64,000 nucleotides of DNA from an uncultured eubacterium 1-6. Lineage in GTDB: Bacteria > Bacillota > Clostridia > Lachnospirales > Lachnospiraceae. A program made the position numbers and the translations under genes. Location: positions 44,313-108,312 of the forward strand of contig CAIFEZ010000011.1 in assembly GCA_903789595.1 (NCBI GenBank). The letters run 5' to 3'. Positions 1-9,149 of the stretch are shown here, piece after piece (position 1 is the stretch's first letter; every line of letters begins with the position of its first letter). The notes beneath the pieces are model-generated. The model saw only the letters and a program-made list of their open reading frames with translations, made no database searches and was not told where the DNA came from.

Positions 1-1480
1 CTGGTAGTAGTCGGGGACCTTGTCCTTGAAGGAATTCGTCACCTCGATGCAGTATCCGAAGACTCTGCTGTACTTTGACCCGGAGAGTCCGGATTCCAGT
101 CTTTTCCCGCTCCTCGGCCTCCAGATCGGACAGCCATTTCTGACCGTCCTTTTTCGCGGCGCGGTATTTGTCCACCTGCTCGTTGTAGCCGTCCTTGATG
201 ATGCCGCCGTCCTTCATGGCCATCGGAGGATCATCGATGATGGCGTCGTCGACCGCGTGAAACAAATCCTCCAGAGGATCCAGATCATCCTGAATTTTTT
301 TCAGAAGATCGCCCTGAAATCCGGTCAGAAGCTGACGGATAAAGGGGAGCATCTGAAGGGAGGACTTGAAGGCAATCAGGTCGCGGGGATTGGCCGTCTG
401 ATAGGCAATCCGGCTGGAAAGCCGCTCGAGGTCATAGACCGGCTGCAGATATTCCCGGATCTCATCGCGGATCATCGGCATGCCGGTGAGCTCTTCCACG
501 GCGGTCAGGCGCTTTTCGATTTCATCCTTATTGATGAGCGGCTGCTCGATGATGCTTCGAAGCAGGCGGGCGCCCATGGCGGTCTTCGTGCGGTCCAGGA
601 CACCGAGAAGAGATCCCTTCTTCTGCTTCTCCCGGAGCGTTTCCACCAGCTCCAGATTTCGGCGCGTCGAGCTGTCGAGCAGCATGAAGCGGTCGGAAAA
701 ATAAGGCGTGATGGAGGTCATCTGGTCCATGTTGTTCTTCTGCGTCTCATACAGGTATTGGAACAGGGCGCCGGCGGCGATCATGCCGCAGCTGAAATCG
801 TCCAGTCCCAGCCCCTTCAGAGAGGAAACATGAAAATGCTTTTTCAGGATCTTGGCGCAGGAGATATCGTCAAAATAATAGTCTTCCAGTGCGGAGACCG
901 AGATCCGGAGTCTGGTCCGGAGATCCTCGATATCGAGTCCGGACATCATAAGGCTCTGGTTGCAGATGATCTCCGAGGGCATGAATTTCTGAATTTCGTC
1001 CTTCAGCTTCTGTACCGTGTCGGTCTCGGACACCAGGCACTGCCCGGTGGAAATGTCCGCGATGGACATGCCGTAGCGGTCAGAGGTGCAGACGATACAC
1101 ATGAGATAGTTGTTTCTGGTCTCGTCCAGTTCCTCCTGGCTGATAACGGTTCCGGGGGTGACTACCCGGATGACCTCCCGCTTCACAAGCCCCTTTGCCA
1201 GCTTCGGGTCCTCGACCTGCTCACAGATCGCAACCTTGTGACCCAGGGCGATCAGCTTCGTAATATAGGTATCTGCCGCGTGATAAGGAATGCCGCACAT
1301 GGGAGCCCGTTCTTCCTGCCCGCAGTCCTTGCCGGTCAGCGTCAGCTCCAGTTCCTCGGATACCATCTTCGCGTCGTCGTAGAACATCTCATAGAAGTCG
1401 CCGACCCGGTAGAAAAGAACGCAGTCCTTGTACTCTTCCTTTGTGGACAGATAGTTCTGCATCATTGGTGACAATGCCAT
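1..1480 (-). CDS. mutS: DNA mismatch repair protein MutS, 5' part, apparent frameshift
   Basis: MutS recognises base mismatches and starts mismatch repair. The frame from ATG at 1480 gives the N-terminal mismatch-binding domain (FYRVGDFYEMFYDDA, then a CGIPYHAA motif), the connector and the core/clamp region. The 3' half, including the ATPase, lies beyond the left edge. The start is preceded by GAGAGG about 12 nt upstream. Near position 75 (about residue 468) the expected core motif is split. RTGIRTLRVK is in the start frame, but YSRVFGYCIEV and TNSFKDKVPDYYQ are in the next frame, as if one extra T had been added to the TTT run at 74-76. The start frame stays open to the window edge with non-homologous residues. 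This is either a real inactivating indel or a sequencing/assembly error. The family assignment is secure; the state of the gene is not. Confidence 0.9.
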   Translation of the reverse strand, partial: MALSPMMQNYLSTKEEYKDCVLFYRVGDFYEMFYDDAKMVSEELELTLTGKDCGQEERAPMCGIPYHAADTYITKLIALGHKVAICEQVEDPKLAKGLVKREVIRVVTPGTVISQEELDETRNNYLMCIVCTSDRYGMSIADISTGQCLVSETDTVQKLKDEIQKFMPSEIICNQSLMMSGLDIEDLRTRLRISVSALEDYYFDDISCAKILKKHFHVSSLKGLGLDDFSCGMIAAGALFQYLYETQKNNMDQMTSITPYFSDRFMLLDSSTRRNLELVETLREKQKKGSLLGVLDRTKTAMGARLLRSIIEQPLINKDEIEKRLTAVEELTGMPMIRDEIREYLQPVYDLERLSSRIAYQTANPRDLIAFKSSLQMLPFIRQLLTGFQGDLLKKIQDDLDPLEDLFHAVDDAIIDDPPMAMKDGGIIKDGYNEQVDKYRAAKKDGQKWLSDLEAEEREKTGIRTLRVKVQQSLRILHRGDEFLQGQGPRLLP

Positions 1481-1667
1481 AGTTGATAGAAACCTCTCTT
1501 TCATCGGATGGGCTGTCTGCAGCGTTTCGGGTTCCTCTGATTCGGCAGACATACGCTTCGCGGCGTTCCGGAAGGAATCGGGTGCATCAGATATGCTCTT
1601 TGCAGCTCCTGGCATCTGTGGCCAGGGCTTATTTCGCGGATTGCTGCCGATATACGTCGGGAACCGG

Positions 1668-3125
1668 TCAGATCCGGTGTCCCATGTAGTAGAAGCCGTG
1701 GCACTCATCCAGATGCACGTTTACGATCTGTCCGATGAGATCCGCGTCTCCCGGGAAGTGAACGACGATATTGTTGTCCATCCGTCCGGTCACAAGGCAT
1801 TCATCCTGCTCATTGATCTGTTCCACAAGAACGTCCTTGTCCTGACCGGTGAAACGGGAGGTCTGCTCTCTTCCGGTCTTCTGAACCAGGGCGAGGAGAC
1901 GGTCAAAACGATTCTTTACGACGTCTTCGTGAACCTGATTTTCCATGGAGGCGGCGGGCGTTCCGCTTCTCCTGGAGTAGATGAAGGTAAAGGCGCTGTC
2001 ATAGCGGACCCGCTCCACCACGTCCAGTGTTTCCAGGAAGTCATCCTCGGTTTCGCCGGGATATCCGACGATGATGTCGGTCGTCAGGGAAATATCCGGA
2101 ATCGCCGCGCGGATGCGGTCGACGAGAGCCAGGTAGGACTCCTTTGTATAGCGGCGGTTCATATCCTTCAGGATTCGCGTGCTCCCGGACTGGAGCGGAA
2201 GGTGAAGGTGACGGCAGATCTTCGGATATTTTGCCATCACCTCGATCAGCTCATCGGACAGATCCTTGGGATGAGAGGTCATGAACCGGACCCGGTCCAG
2301 CCCGTCGATCTGCACGACCTGCTCGAGGAGTTCGGCAAAGCTGACGGGATTCTCCAGATTTTTGCCGTAGGAATTGACGTTCTGTCCCAGAAGCATCACC
2401 TCTCGGACGCCGTCCGCGACAAGGCCCTCGATCTCCTGTATGATTTCGATCGGTTCACGGCTCTTCTCCCTGCCGCGGACATACGGAACGATGCAGTAGC
2501 TGCAGAAGTTGTTGCAGCCGTACATAATATTGACGCCGGACTTGAAGGGGTACTTCCGGTCAACGGGCAGCTGCTCCACCATGCGGTCGGAGCTCTGCCG
2601 GATGTCAATGATCATCCGGTCAGGGTGATCCAGTGCCTCGGAGATCAGCTCCGCCGCCTTGTAGATATTGTGCGTGCCGAAAACCAGATTTACGAAGCGG
2701 TAGCTCTCCTTCAGCTTTGAAACGACATGCTCTTCCTGCATCATGCATCCGCACAGACCGATCATCATGTGCGGATTTTTCTTCTTGTAGGAGTGCAGCT
2801 TTCCCAGACGGCCGTATACCCTGGTGTTCGCGTTCTCGCGCACGGTGCAGGTATTGTAGAGAACAAGGTCCGCGTCCTCAGACTCTGTCTTCTGATACCC
2901 GATTTCCTCCAGAATCCCCCGGAGCTTTTCGGAATCCCGCGCATTCATCTGGCAGCCGAAGGTCACCACGTTGAAGGTGAGCGGTCTTCCCGCCCGCGCG
3001 GCAGTCTCCGCCAGCTTCCGGCGCGCCCTTTCTATAAAATAATACTGCCGGAAGGGTTCATTTTCCGGCGCGGGTTTTTCAATGTCCATGCTGCTGATGA
3101 TCTGTTCGTAGCTCTGATTATTCAC
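1668..3125 (-). CDS. miaB: tRNA-2-methylthio-N6-isopentenyladenosine synthase MiaB
   Basis: MiaB is a radical-SAM methylthiotransferase that adds the 2-methylthio group to i6A37 in tRNA. The 485-residue protein has the N-terminal MTTase domain with cluster cysteines at about C58 (FGCQMN), C93 (NTCTVRENA) and C127 (GLCGC). The radical SAM motif C204-x3-C208-x2-C211 lies in YGCNNFCSYC, and a TRAM domain fills roughly the last 70 residues. The sequence NTCTVRENA and the QMNARDSE motif favour MiaB over the RimO and MtaB paralogues; a separate RimO is encoded at 29455-30816. An N-terminal extension of about 45 residues before the MTTase domain is usual in clostridial MiaB. It lies directly upstream of mutS, a common order in Firmicutes, separated by 187 bp in which I see no gene. 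Confidence 0.95.
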   Translation of the reverse strand: MNNQSYEQIISSMDIEKPAPENEPFRQYYFIERARRKLAETAARAGRPLTFNVVTFGCQMNARDSEKLRGILEEIGYQKTESEDADLVLYNTCTVRENANTRVYGRLGKLHSYKKKNPHMMIGLCGCMMQEEHVVSKLKESYRFVNLVFGTHNIYKAAELISEALDHPDRMIIDIRQSSDRMVEQLPVDRKYPFKSGVNIMYGCNNFCSYCIVPYVRGREKSREPIEIIQEIEGLVADGVREVMLLGQNVNSYGKNLENPVSFAELLEQVVQIDGLDRVRFMTSHPKDLSDELIEVMAKYPKICRHLHLPLQSGSTRILKDMNRRYTKESYLALVDRIRAAIPDISLTTDIIVGYPGETEDDFLETLDVVERVRYDSAFTFIYSRRSGTPAASMENQVHEDVVKNRFDRLLALVQKTGREQTSRFTGQDKDVLVEQINEQDECLVTGRMDNNIVVHFPGDADLIGQIVNVHLDECHGFYYMGHRI

Positions 3126-3279
3126 AATGATTTCCTTTCCTGATTCACCGATATCGGTCGACTATCCGGGAACGGGACTGCACACGTGTGAGGCACGGAG
3201 CAATCCGCAGGTTATCCGTCTATGCTGCAATGTATCAAGTTATATATGGTATGGAGAGGCATTTCGTCCATACCGCACC

Positions 3280-3843
3280 TTATTGTATGATGCGATTTTC
3301 CGTGACCAGGTACCTGGGGCATATGTCGTACGCGTCAAAGGGGACGGCGTCGAAGACCTGGAATTCAAATGCCACGGCCATGGTGGTGTGCCGCGTGTGT
3401 TCTGCCTGATATTTGTCATAGTAGCCGCCGCCGTATCCGATGCGGTGGCGCTCCCCGTCGAAGGCAACGCCCGGGATGATGAACAGAGCGCCCTCATCGT
3501 GATCCGCGTTCTGCACGATTCCCGGGCAGTGGGTGACAGGCTCCAGGATACCCATGACTCCGGGCTCCAGCTGACCAAAGTATTCAATATAATAGAAGTT
3601 CATGATTTTTCCGTTTACCTTCGGGACGGCGACCTTTTTGCCGTCTCTCCAGCACTGCTCGATAAATTCGCGGGTCATGACCTCATGCTTGTGATCTATG
3701 TAGCAGAACACAGAGGAAGCGTTCCGGTAATGGTCGTTCCTCATGATCTGTTCAAAGATGGCGCGGCTTTTTTCTTTCACTTCTTCATCGGAAGCTTCTC
3801 TTCTTCTGGAAAAAACAATTTTCCTCAGCTCTTTCTTGTCCAT
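3280..3843 (-). CDS. 5-formyltetrahydrofolate cyclo-ligase
   Basis: This enzyme converts 5-formyl-THF to 5,10-methenyl-THF with ATP, returning a dead-end folate to one-carbon metabolism. The 187-residue product has the family N-terminus (DKKELRKIVFSRRREAS) and the C-terminal substrate/ATP-binding block (PGVAFDGERHRIGYGGGYYDKYQ). Length is normal for the family. It begins 12 bp after proB ends and is probably co-transcribed with it. About 150 bp without a recognisable gene separate its 3' end from miaB. Confidence 0.93.
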   Translation of the reverse strand: MDKKELRKIVFSRRREASDEEVKEKSRAIFEQIMRNDHYRNASSVFCYIDHKHEVMTREFIEQCWRDGKKVAVPKVNGKIMNFYYIEYFGQLEPGVMGILEPVTHCPGIVQNADHDEGALFIIPGVAFDGERHRIGYGGGYYDKYQAEHTRHTTMAVAFEFQVFDAVPFDAYDICPRYLVTENRIIQ

Positions 3844-3855
3844 AGCTTATCCTCA

Positions 3856-4728
3856 TCAGGTATCCATCTGTTCCAGGTAATCCAGGAGGTAGAACTCGTC
3901 TTTCGGGTCTGCCAGAAAGAGAGTTCCGATATTTTCTCCGCGGATAATTTCGTGTATGATATGAAAATCCTCTCCGCTTGCGATGATCATGTCGCAGCCG
4001 CCCATCGTGGCGACTCTTGCGGCGGAAAGCTTCGTCGCCATCCCGCCGGTTCCCGCGTTGCTTCCGGTTGTGGATTTGCCCATATGCATCAGATTGTCGT
4101 CAATCCGGTCCACCACATCGATGAATTTCGCGTCGGGATTTGTATGCGGATCATCGGTGTACAGTCCGTCGATGTCGGACAGCAGGATCAGGAGATCCGC
4201 GTGAATCATCGCGGCGACAACGGCGGACAGATGGTCATTGTCGCCGAAAACGGAAAGGGAATCAATCTCATAGGTGGCAATGGTGTCGTTCTCGTTCACG
4301 ACAGGAATGACACCGGCCTTGAACATCTCGCGGAAGCAGTTGACGGTATTGTAGCGGTTCAGCGCATCGAGCATGGTATGCTTCGTCATCAGGATCTGAC
4401 CGCACACATGGTTGTACTCGGAAAAAATCTTCTGGTAAATCATCATGAGCTTGGCCTGTCCGACCGCGGCGCAGGCCTGCTTCTGCGCAATGGTTTCATC
4501 CTTCTTGCTGACGCCCAGGGTTCCGCGGCCGACCATGATAGCTCCGGAGGAAACGAGGACGACCTCCTTCCCCATGTTCACCAGATCGCAGATCTCCCGG
4601 ATCAGAATCTCAACCTTAATGAGATCCAGCCGTTGCGTCTCTCTATGAGCAAGGGAGGAGGAGCCGATCTTGATCACGATCCTCTTTTTATCCTTCAGTT
4701 TTTTTCTTACTTCTGCGCTTATACCCAT
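3856..4728 (-). CDS. proB: glutamate 5-kinase ProB
   Basis: ProB phosphorylates glutamate to gamma-glutamyl phosphate, the first and feedback-controlled step of proline synthesis. The amino acid kinase fold shows VIKIGSSSL near the N-terminus, VSSGAIMVG, and NENDTIATYEI followed by FGDNDHLSA. At 290 residues it contains the kinase domain only, with no C-terminal PUA domain, a form common in Clostridia. I chose ATG 4728 over the longer frame start at 4824 because the protein then begins MGISAEVRKKL, and GAGGA lies 7 nt upstream. proA and proC are not in the window. Confidence 0.93.
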   Translation of the reverse strand: MGISAEVRKKLKDKKRIVIKIGSSSLAHRETQRLDLIKVEILIREICDLVNMGKEVVLVSSGAIMVGRGTLGVSKKDETIAQKQACAAVGQAKLMMIYQKIFSEYNHVCGQILMTKHTMLDALNRYNTVNCFREMFKAGVIPVVNENDTIATYEIDSLSVFGDNDHLSAVVAAMIHADLLILLSDIDGLYTDDPHTNPDAKFIDVVDRIDDNLMHMGKSTTGSNAGTGGMATKLSAARVATMGGCDMIIASGEDFHIIHEIIRGENIGTLFLADPKDEFYLLDYLEQMDT

Positions 4729-4842
4729 CGCATTATCCTCGCTGTACTTTATGCAAAAACTTTCGGCAGCCGGCAGTACTTCCGCAAAGCTGCTGTGAAA
4801 GGATTGCCGTTTCTGCTTTTGCACAATGTATCGTATGGCCGT

Positions 4843-5364
4843 TTACTGACTGTCTTCAGAGCTCCGTGTAATGCCCAGCGCCTGAAGAGCTGCCTCCTGC
4901 TTGCGCTCCATCACCGCTGCCTCTTCCGGAACCATATGGTCATACCCCAGAAGATGAAGCATGCTGTGAGCAATGAGAAAGGCAATCTCCCGTTTCAGGG
5001 AGTGGCCGTATTCCTCTGCCTGCTCCGCCGCTCTTTCCACCGAGATCACAATGTCTCCGAGCAGAAGCTCGCCGGTCTCCGGGTTGAAGGATTCCGCGGC
5101 CGCCTCTTCGCCTTCAAGACAGCTGTAATCAGCGGGACTGTCCCAGTCCGTCATCGGAAACGACAGGACGTCGGTCGCTCGGTCAATCTGACGGAATTCC
5201 CGGTTCAGCCGGCGAATCTCCGCGCTGTCCACAAGGGTCAGATTGACTTCCGCTTCGTAGGGACACTTTTCAGAAGCGAGAACCTGCCCGATCACCTGCC
5301 TCGCGGTCTCCTCACAGTCGAAGGGAATCTCATAGTCCTGTTCATTTTCAAGATTTAATGTCAT
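4843..5364 (-). CDS. ybeY: endoribonuclease YbeY (rRNA maturation factor)
   Basis: YbeY is a zinc-dependent endoribonuclease needed for 16S rRNA 3'-end maturation and 70S ribosome quality control. The 173-residue protein carries the diagnostic metal-binding motif H133-x3-H137-x5-H143 in AHSMLHLLGYDH. Upstream it has the conserved RATDVLSFP block and the LLGDIVIS strand. It follows phoH by 51 bp, the standard phoH-ybeY pairing in Firmicutes. Confidence 0.96.
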   Translation of the reverse strand: MTLNLENEQDYEIPFDCEETARQVIGQVLASEKCPYEAEVNLTLVDSAEIRRLNREFRQIDRATDVLSFPMTDWDSPADYSCLEGEEAAAESFNPETGELLLGDIVISVERAAEQAEEYGHSLKREIAFLIAHSMLHLLGYDHMVPEEAAVMERKQEAALQALGITRSSEDSQ

Positions 5365-5415
5365 AATCGCACCTCTGAAATTTCTGCCTCATTGAGCGAT
5401 GGGGAACAGCGGCGT

Positions 5416-6435
5416 TCACTTCCGGGAAAAGGAATGCCCCTGTCTGGATCCGTGTGTATCCCGGCGGGACCTCGCCGCATCCTTTTTCTCGTATTTCTCA
5501 TAAGCTTCCACAATCTTCTGTACCAGCGGATGGCGGACGACGTCCCTGCTGGTCAGCTCACAGAAGGAAATGCCCTCGACGCGCCGGAGAACTTTTGCCG
5601 CTACATCAAGTCCGGAGGTGACGCCTGCCGCAAGATCCTTTTGCGTCATGTCGCCGGTGACGACGACCTTTGAGCCGAAGCCGATCCGGGTCAGGAACAT
5701 CTTCATCTGCGCGGGAGTGGTATTCTGCGCCTCATCCAGAATGATGTAGGCATCGTCCAGTGTGCGGCCTCTCATATAGGCGAGGGGAGCCACCTCGATC
5801 AGTCCCTTTTCCATGTTCTTCTGGAAGCTCTCTGCGCCCATGATCTGGTAGAGAGCGTCATAGAGAGGGCGGAGATAGGGATCGATCTTGCTCTGGAGGT
5901 CGCCCGGGAGAAAACCGAGCTTTTCACCGGCTTCAATGGCGGGGCGGGTCAGAATGATTCTGCTGACCTCGTCGTTCCGGAAAGCGGTGATGGCCATCGC
6001 CATTGCGAGATAGGTCTTTCCGGTACCAGCCGGACCGATGCCGAAGGTGATCATGTGGTTCCGGATGGCGTCCACATACTGCTTCTGACCGACGGTCTTC
6101 GGCTTCACTGCTCTTCCGTTGATCGTGTGGCAGATCAGATCGCTGTCCAGCTCCAGAACATCGGACTCTCTGGATTCCATCGCCATCGAAAGCATGTAGT
6201 TGATATTCTGTTCGGTGATCTCGTTGCCGCGCGAGGAAAGCTCGATCAGATCCTCGAGCATCCGGCGTGCGGCCGCGACGTTAGAAGCGGGACCGACAAT
6301 TTTCAGGGATCCGTCTCTGGAAAGGAGGGTTACCCCGAGCGTCCGCTCGATTTTCTTTACATTCTGGTCGAATTCCCCGTATACATTCTTCTCATGCTGC
6401 GCGGGAATTTCCAATTGTTCTTCAATGACTGCCAA
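5416..6435 (-). CDS. phoH: PhoH family ATPase / predicted RNA helicase
   Basis: This is a PhoH-like P-loop ATPase linked to RNA metabolism through its conserved neighbour ybeY. It has an N-terminal KH-like/R3H-type region (HEKNVYGEFDQNVKKIERTLGV), a Walker A GPAGTGKT at about residues 134-141, Walker B in DDAYIILDEAQN, and the TGDMTQKDL motif. The frame extends to ATG 6531, but those 32 residues are unlike PhoH. A TTG start at 6435, preceded by GAGG about 8 nt upstream and giving MAVIEEQLEIP, fits the family better (339 aa). The start choice is an inference. Confidence 0.92.
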   Translation of the reverse strand: MAVIEEQLEIPAQHEKNVYGEFDQNVKKIERTLGVTLLSRDGSLKIVGPASNVAAARRMLEDLIELSSRGNEITEQNINYMLSMAMESRESDVLELDSDLICHTINGRAVKPKTVGQKQYVDAIRNHMITFGIGPAGTGKTYLAMAMAITAFRNDEVSRIILTRPAIEAGEKLGFLPGDLQSKIDPYLRPLYDALYQIMGAESFQKNMEKGLIEVAPLAYMRGRTLDDAYIILDEAQNTTPAQMKMFLTRIGFGSKVVVTGDMTQKDLAAGVTSGLDVAAKVLRRVEGISFCELTSRDVVRHPLVQKIVEAYEKYEKKDAARSRRDTHGSRQGHSFSRK

Positions 6436-6604
6436 TTTGTAATCCTCACTGTGCTGTGCCGCATATGGTATCAGTCTGTACGCCGTATCACACTGCGGGT
6501 GAAGGGATGCGTATGGACTTACAGGTATCATATGGACGTTTATTATATAGGAATCTGTCAGGCGGTGTCAAATGGTCACATAGTGCCTGCCGAGGGCGTG
6601 TCTC

Positions 6605-7153
6605 TCAGCGATAAAAGATAAGAGAAAACCACAGCTGCGCATGCTCATCGATGTAGTAATCCATGCCGCATGCCTCGGCGAGCTTTGCCACGACGATGCC
6701 GTGGCCCTCGATGCAGGGGTGCATGCGCCCGGGAAAACGGCAGGGCCTGTCGGGATAGGTGCATTCTGTGCAGATGCTGCAGGAATCTCCGGATAGACGG
6801 TACGTCTCTAGACCCAGCTCTCTCATTCTCTGTTCTATGAGATCGGTTGTCTGTTCATGAGAAAGCTTCGTCTGAAAAGACTCGGTCAGGTTCATGCCGT
6901 CTCTGACTTCATGCACGGTGGAGAAGAAAAAAGCGCCGCGGTAGGCCAGGCATCGTTCCCTGCATTCTTCAACGGTGCCGACCGCCGGCGGGCAGGACCA
7001 GCTGCTCCCGTATCGTTTGCATTCCATCCGGCAGACGGTCCGGACCTTTTCTGAGAACTCGATCTGCTCCGGTGCAAGAAAGCCGTATTCGAACACAGGG
7101 AGGTCCTGAAGCGCGGTCTCTATTTGATTTGTAATATGTTCGGAATCTGTCAT
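6605..7153 (-). CDS. DUF2284 cysteine-rich putative metal-binding protein
   Basis: Function is unknown. The protein of about 182 residues shows the DUF2284 cysteine pattern: CRMECKRYGSSWSCPPAVG, then a cluster (CSICTECTYPDRPC) followed by PGRMHPCIEGHGI. The spacing suggests an Fe-S or other metal centre. ATG 7153 was chosen because it is the first ATG; a TTG at 7177 is in frame, and neither has a convincing ribosome-binding site. It lies 41 bp downstream of rlmH on the same strand. I see no signal peptide or membrane segment, so it is probably cytoplasmic. Confidence 0.8.
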   Translation of the reverse strand: MTDSEHITNQIETALQDLPVFEYGFLAPEQIEFSEKVRTVCRMECKRYGSSWSCPPAVGTVEECRERCLAYRGAFFFSTVHEVRDGMNLTESFQTKLSHEQTTDLIEQRMRELGLETYRLSGDSCSICTECTYPDRPCRFPGRMHPCIEGHGIVVAKLAEACGMDYYIDEHAQLWFSLIFYR

Positions 7154-7194
7154 GGCATTTTTGATCGTTTGTGGCAATTTTTCAGAATGGCCGA

Positions 7195-7674
7195 TTATTT
7201 GTGATATGGTTCATGATGCAGAATGCGGAAGCCCCGGTATATCTGCTCCAGCAGGATCATGCGCATCAGCTGATGAGGGAAAGTCATCTTCGAGAAGCTG
7301 AGCTTCCGGTCCGCTCTCGCGAGCACCTGCCCGGACAGCCCCAGCGAGCCGCCAATCACAAATACTATATGACTTATTCCCCGGACGGTCAATGAAGAAA
7401 TCTGTTCGGAAAACTCCACGGAATCCATCATCTGCCCGTCGATGGCAAGCGCGATGACATAGGCGCTGTCGGGGATGACCTTCAGGAGCCGGTCTCCCTC
7501 CTTTTCTCTGATTGCATTTTCCTCCGCCTCCGAGGCGCCCTCGGGAGTCTTCTCATCTGCGACCTCGGCGAACTGAAGCGTGCAGTAACGGCTTAGACGC
7601 TTGCTGTACTCGTTAATTCCCGCCGTCAGGTATTTTTCCTTGATTTTTCCGACGCATGCGATTGTGATTTTCAT
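7195..7674 (-). CDS. rlmH: 23S rRNA (pseudouridine1915-N3)-methyltransferase RlmH
   Basis: RlmH methylates pseudouridine 1915 of 23S rRNA in the assembled 70S ribosome. This is a SPOUT-fold enzyme beginning [16 protein letters not shown], with the SAM-binding knot signature [10 protein letters not shown] and C-terminal [11 protein letters not shown]. The product is 159 residues, the family's usual size, when started at ATG 7674 rather than at the upstream in-frame start at 7749, which would run through the nfnB terminator hairpin. Confidence 0.95.
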   Translation of the reverse strand: MKITIACVGKIKEKYLTAGINEYSKRLSRYCTLQFAEVADEKTPEGASEAEENAIREKEGDRLLKVIPDSAYVIALAIDGQMMDSVEFSEQISSLTVRGISHIVFVIGGSLGLSGQVLARADRKLSFSKMTFPHQLMRMILLEQIYRGFRILHHEPYHK

Positions 7675-7700
7675 AGGATCCCCCAATGTTTCCGCAACGG

Positions 7701-7726
7701 AAAACATCCCGGAGTATTCCGGGATG
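7701..7726 (-). terminator. rho-independent terminator after nfnB
   Basis: A hairpin with arms CATCCCGGA/TCCGGGATG (7705-7726) is followed on the minus strand by TTTTCC. It lies 20 bp past the nfnB stop and before rlmH. Confidence 0.7.
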
Positions 7727-7745
7727 CCTCGCGTATTATCAGAAA

Positions 7746-9149
7746 TCACTTTGCGGATTTGGATTTGATGAATTCGTCAATTCCCTTTGCCGCCGCCTTG
7801 CCCGCGCCCATGGCCAGAATAACGGTTGCGGCACCGGTAACCGCGTCACCGCCGGCGAATACGCCGGCCTTGGTCGTCTGACCGTTCTCTTCGCTGGCAA
7901 TGATACATTTCCTCTTGTTCACATCGAGTCCGACGGTCGTGGAGGAAATCAGAGGATTCGGAGAGGTTCCGAGGGACATGATCACGGTGTCGCAGTCCAT
8001 ATTGAATTCGGAACCGGGAATCTCGACCGGGCGGCGTCTGCCGGAAGCGTCCGGCTCGCCGAGCTCCATGCGGATGCAGCGGATGGATTTCACCCATCCG
8101 GTCTTCTCGTCCGCGATGATCTCCACCGGATTCGTCAGAAGATCGAAGATGATGCCCTCTTCCTTTGCGTGATGCACTTCCTCGCGGCGCGCCGGGAGCT
8201 CCTCCTCGGAACGGCGGTATACGATGTGCACCTCGGCGCCTAGGCGCAGAGCAGTTCTGGCTGCGTCCATGGCAACGTTTCCTCCGCCGACAACGACTAC
8301 CTTTTTGCCTCTGTGAATCGGGGTATAGTAATCATCGCGATAGGCCTTCATAAGGTTGTTCCGGGTCAGATATTCGTTGGCGGAGAACACGCCGAGAGCG
8401 GTCTCACCGGGAATATTCATGAAACGCGGAAGTCCGGCGCCGGAACCGATGAAAACAGCTTCGAAGCCTTCGTCGCCGAGGAGCTCGTCGACCGTAACAG
8501 ATTTTCCGATGACGACGTCTGTATCGATCTTTACGCCGAGGCTCTTTACGTTCTCGACTTCCTTCTCGACAACCTTGTCCTTCGGAAGACGGAATTCGGG
8601 AATACCGTAGGCCAGAACGCCGCCCGCCTTGTGGAGCGCCTCGAAGATCGTCACATCATAGCCGAGTTTCGCAAGATCTCCGGCACAGGTAAGACCGGAA
8701 GGACCGGCTCCGATGATCGCGACCTTGTGGCCGTTCTTCTCCTTTGCGGGAGTCGGTCTGATTCCGTTTTCCTTTGCCCAGTCAGCCGTGAATCTCTCGA
8801 GCTTTCCGATGGAAACCGCCTCGCCCTTGATTCCGCGGATACATCTCTCCTCACACTGCGTCTCCTGCGGACATACACGTCCGCAGACGGCGGGAAGAGA
8901 ACTGGATTCGCTGATGACGTCATAGGCGTGCCGGAAATCGCCGTCCTTTACGCCGCTGATAAATGCCGGGATATTAATGTGAACCGGACATCCTTCCACA
9001 CATTTCGGCTTCTTGCAGTTGAGACATCTTGTAGCCTCAGCCATCGCTTCTTCCTGATTATATCCAAGGCAGACCTCGTCGAAGTTTGTGGCACGAACCT
9101 TGGGATCCTGCTCTCTGACAGGAACTTTCTTGAGCATATCAACTTCCAT
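7746..9149 (-). CDS. NfnB-like / GltA-type NADPH oxidoreductase large subunit
   Basis: The 467-residue flavoprotein belongs to the glutamate synthase small-subunit (GltA) family. It has an N-terminal double [4Fe-4S] domain ([15 protein letters not shown], then [15 protein letters not shown]), an FAD-binding motif ([14 protein letters not shown]) and an NAD(P)-binding motif ([13 protein letters not shown]). Its ATG overlaps the stop of the FNR-like gene upstream by one base (TAATG), so the two are translationally coupled. That pairing is the hallmark of NfnAB, the electron-bifurcating NADH-dependent reduced ferredoxin:NADP+ oxidoreductase, so I read it as the NfnB subunit. A glutamate synthase partner (gltB) is not nearby. 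Family identity is firm; the bifurcating role is inferred from gene pairing. Confidence 0.88.
   Translation of the reverse strand: MEVDMLKKVPVREQDPKVRATNFDEVCLGYNQEEAMAEATRCLNCKKPKCVEGCPVHINIPAFISGVKDGDFRHAYDVISESSSLPAVCGRVCPQETQCEERCIRGIKGEAVSIGKLERFTADWAKENGIRPTPAKEKNGHKVAIIGAGPSGLTCAGDLAKLGYDVTIFEALHKAGGVLAYGIPEFRLPKDKVVEKEVENVKSLGVKIDTDVVIGKSVTVDELLGDEGFEAVFIGSGAGLPRFMNIPGETALGVFSANEYLTRNNLMKAYRDDYYTPIHRGKKVVVVGGGNVAMDAARTALRLGAEVHIVYRRSEEELPARREEVHHAKEEGIIFDLLTNPVEIIADEKTGWVKSIRCIRMELGEPDASGRRRPVEIPGSEFNMDCDTVIMSLGTSPNPLISSTTVGLDVNKRKCIIASEENGQTTKAGVFAGGDAVTGAATVILAMGAGKAAAKGIDEFIKSKSAK

Noticed and set aside
20..1471. Long plus-strand frame of 483 codons over mutS
   Set aside because: It is the antisense of mutS; the minus strand shows clear MutS motifs throughout.
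1481..1704. Small minus frame between miaB and mutS
   Set aside because: It overlaps the miaB 3' end and lacks a convincing ribosome-binding site or homology.
3127..5358. Plus-strand frame of 743 codons
   Set aside because: Antisense of 5-FTHF cyclo-ligase, proB and ybeY, all recognised by family motifs; no homology seen in the plus product.
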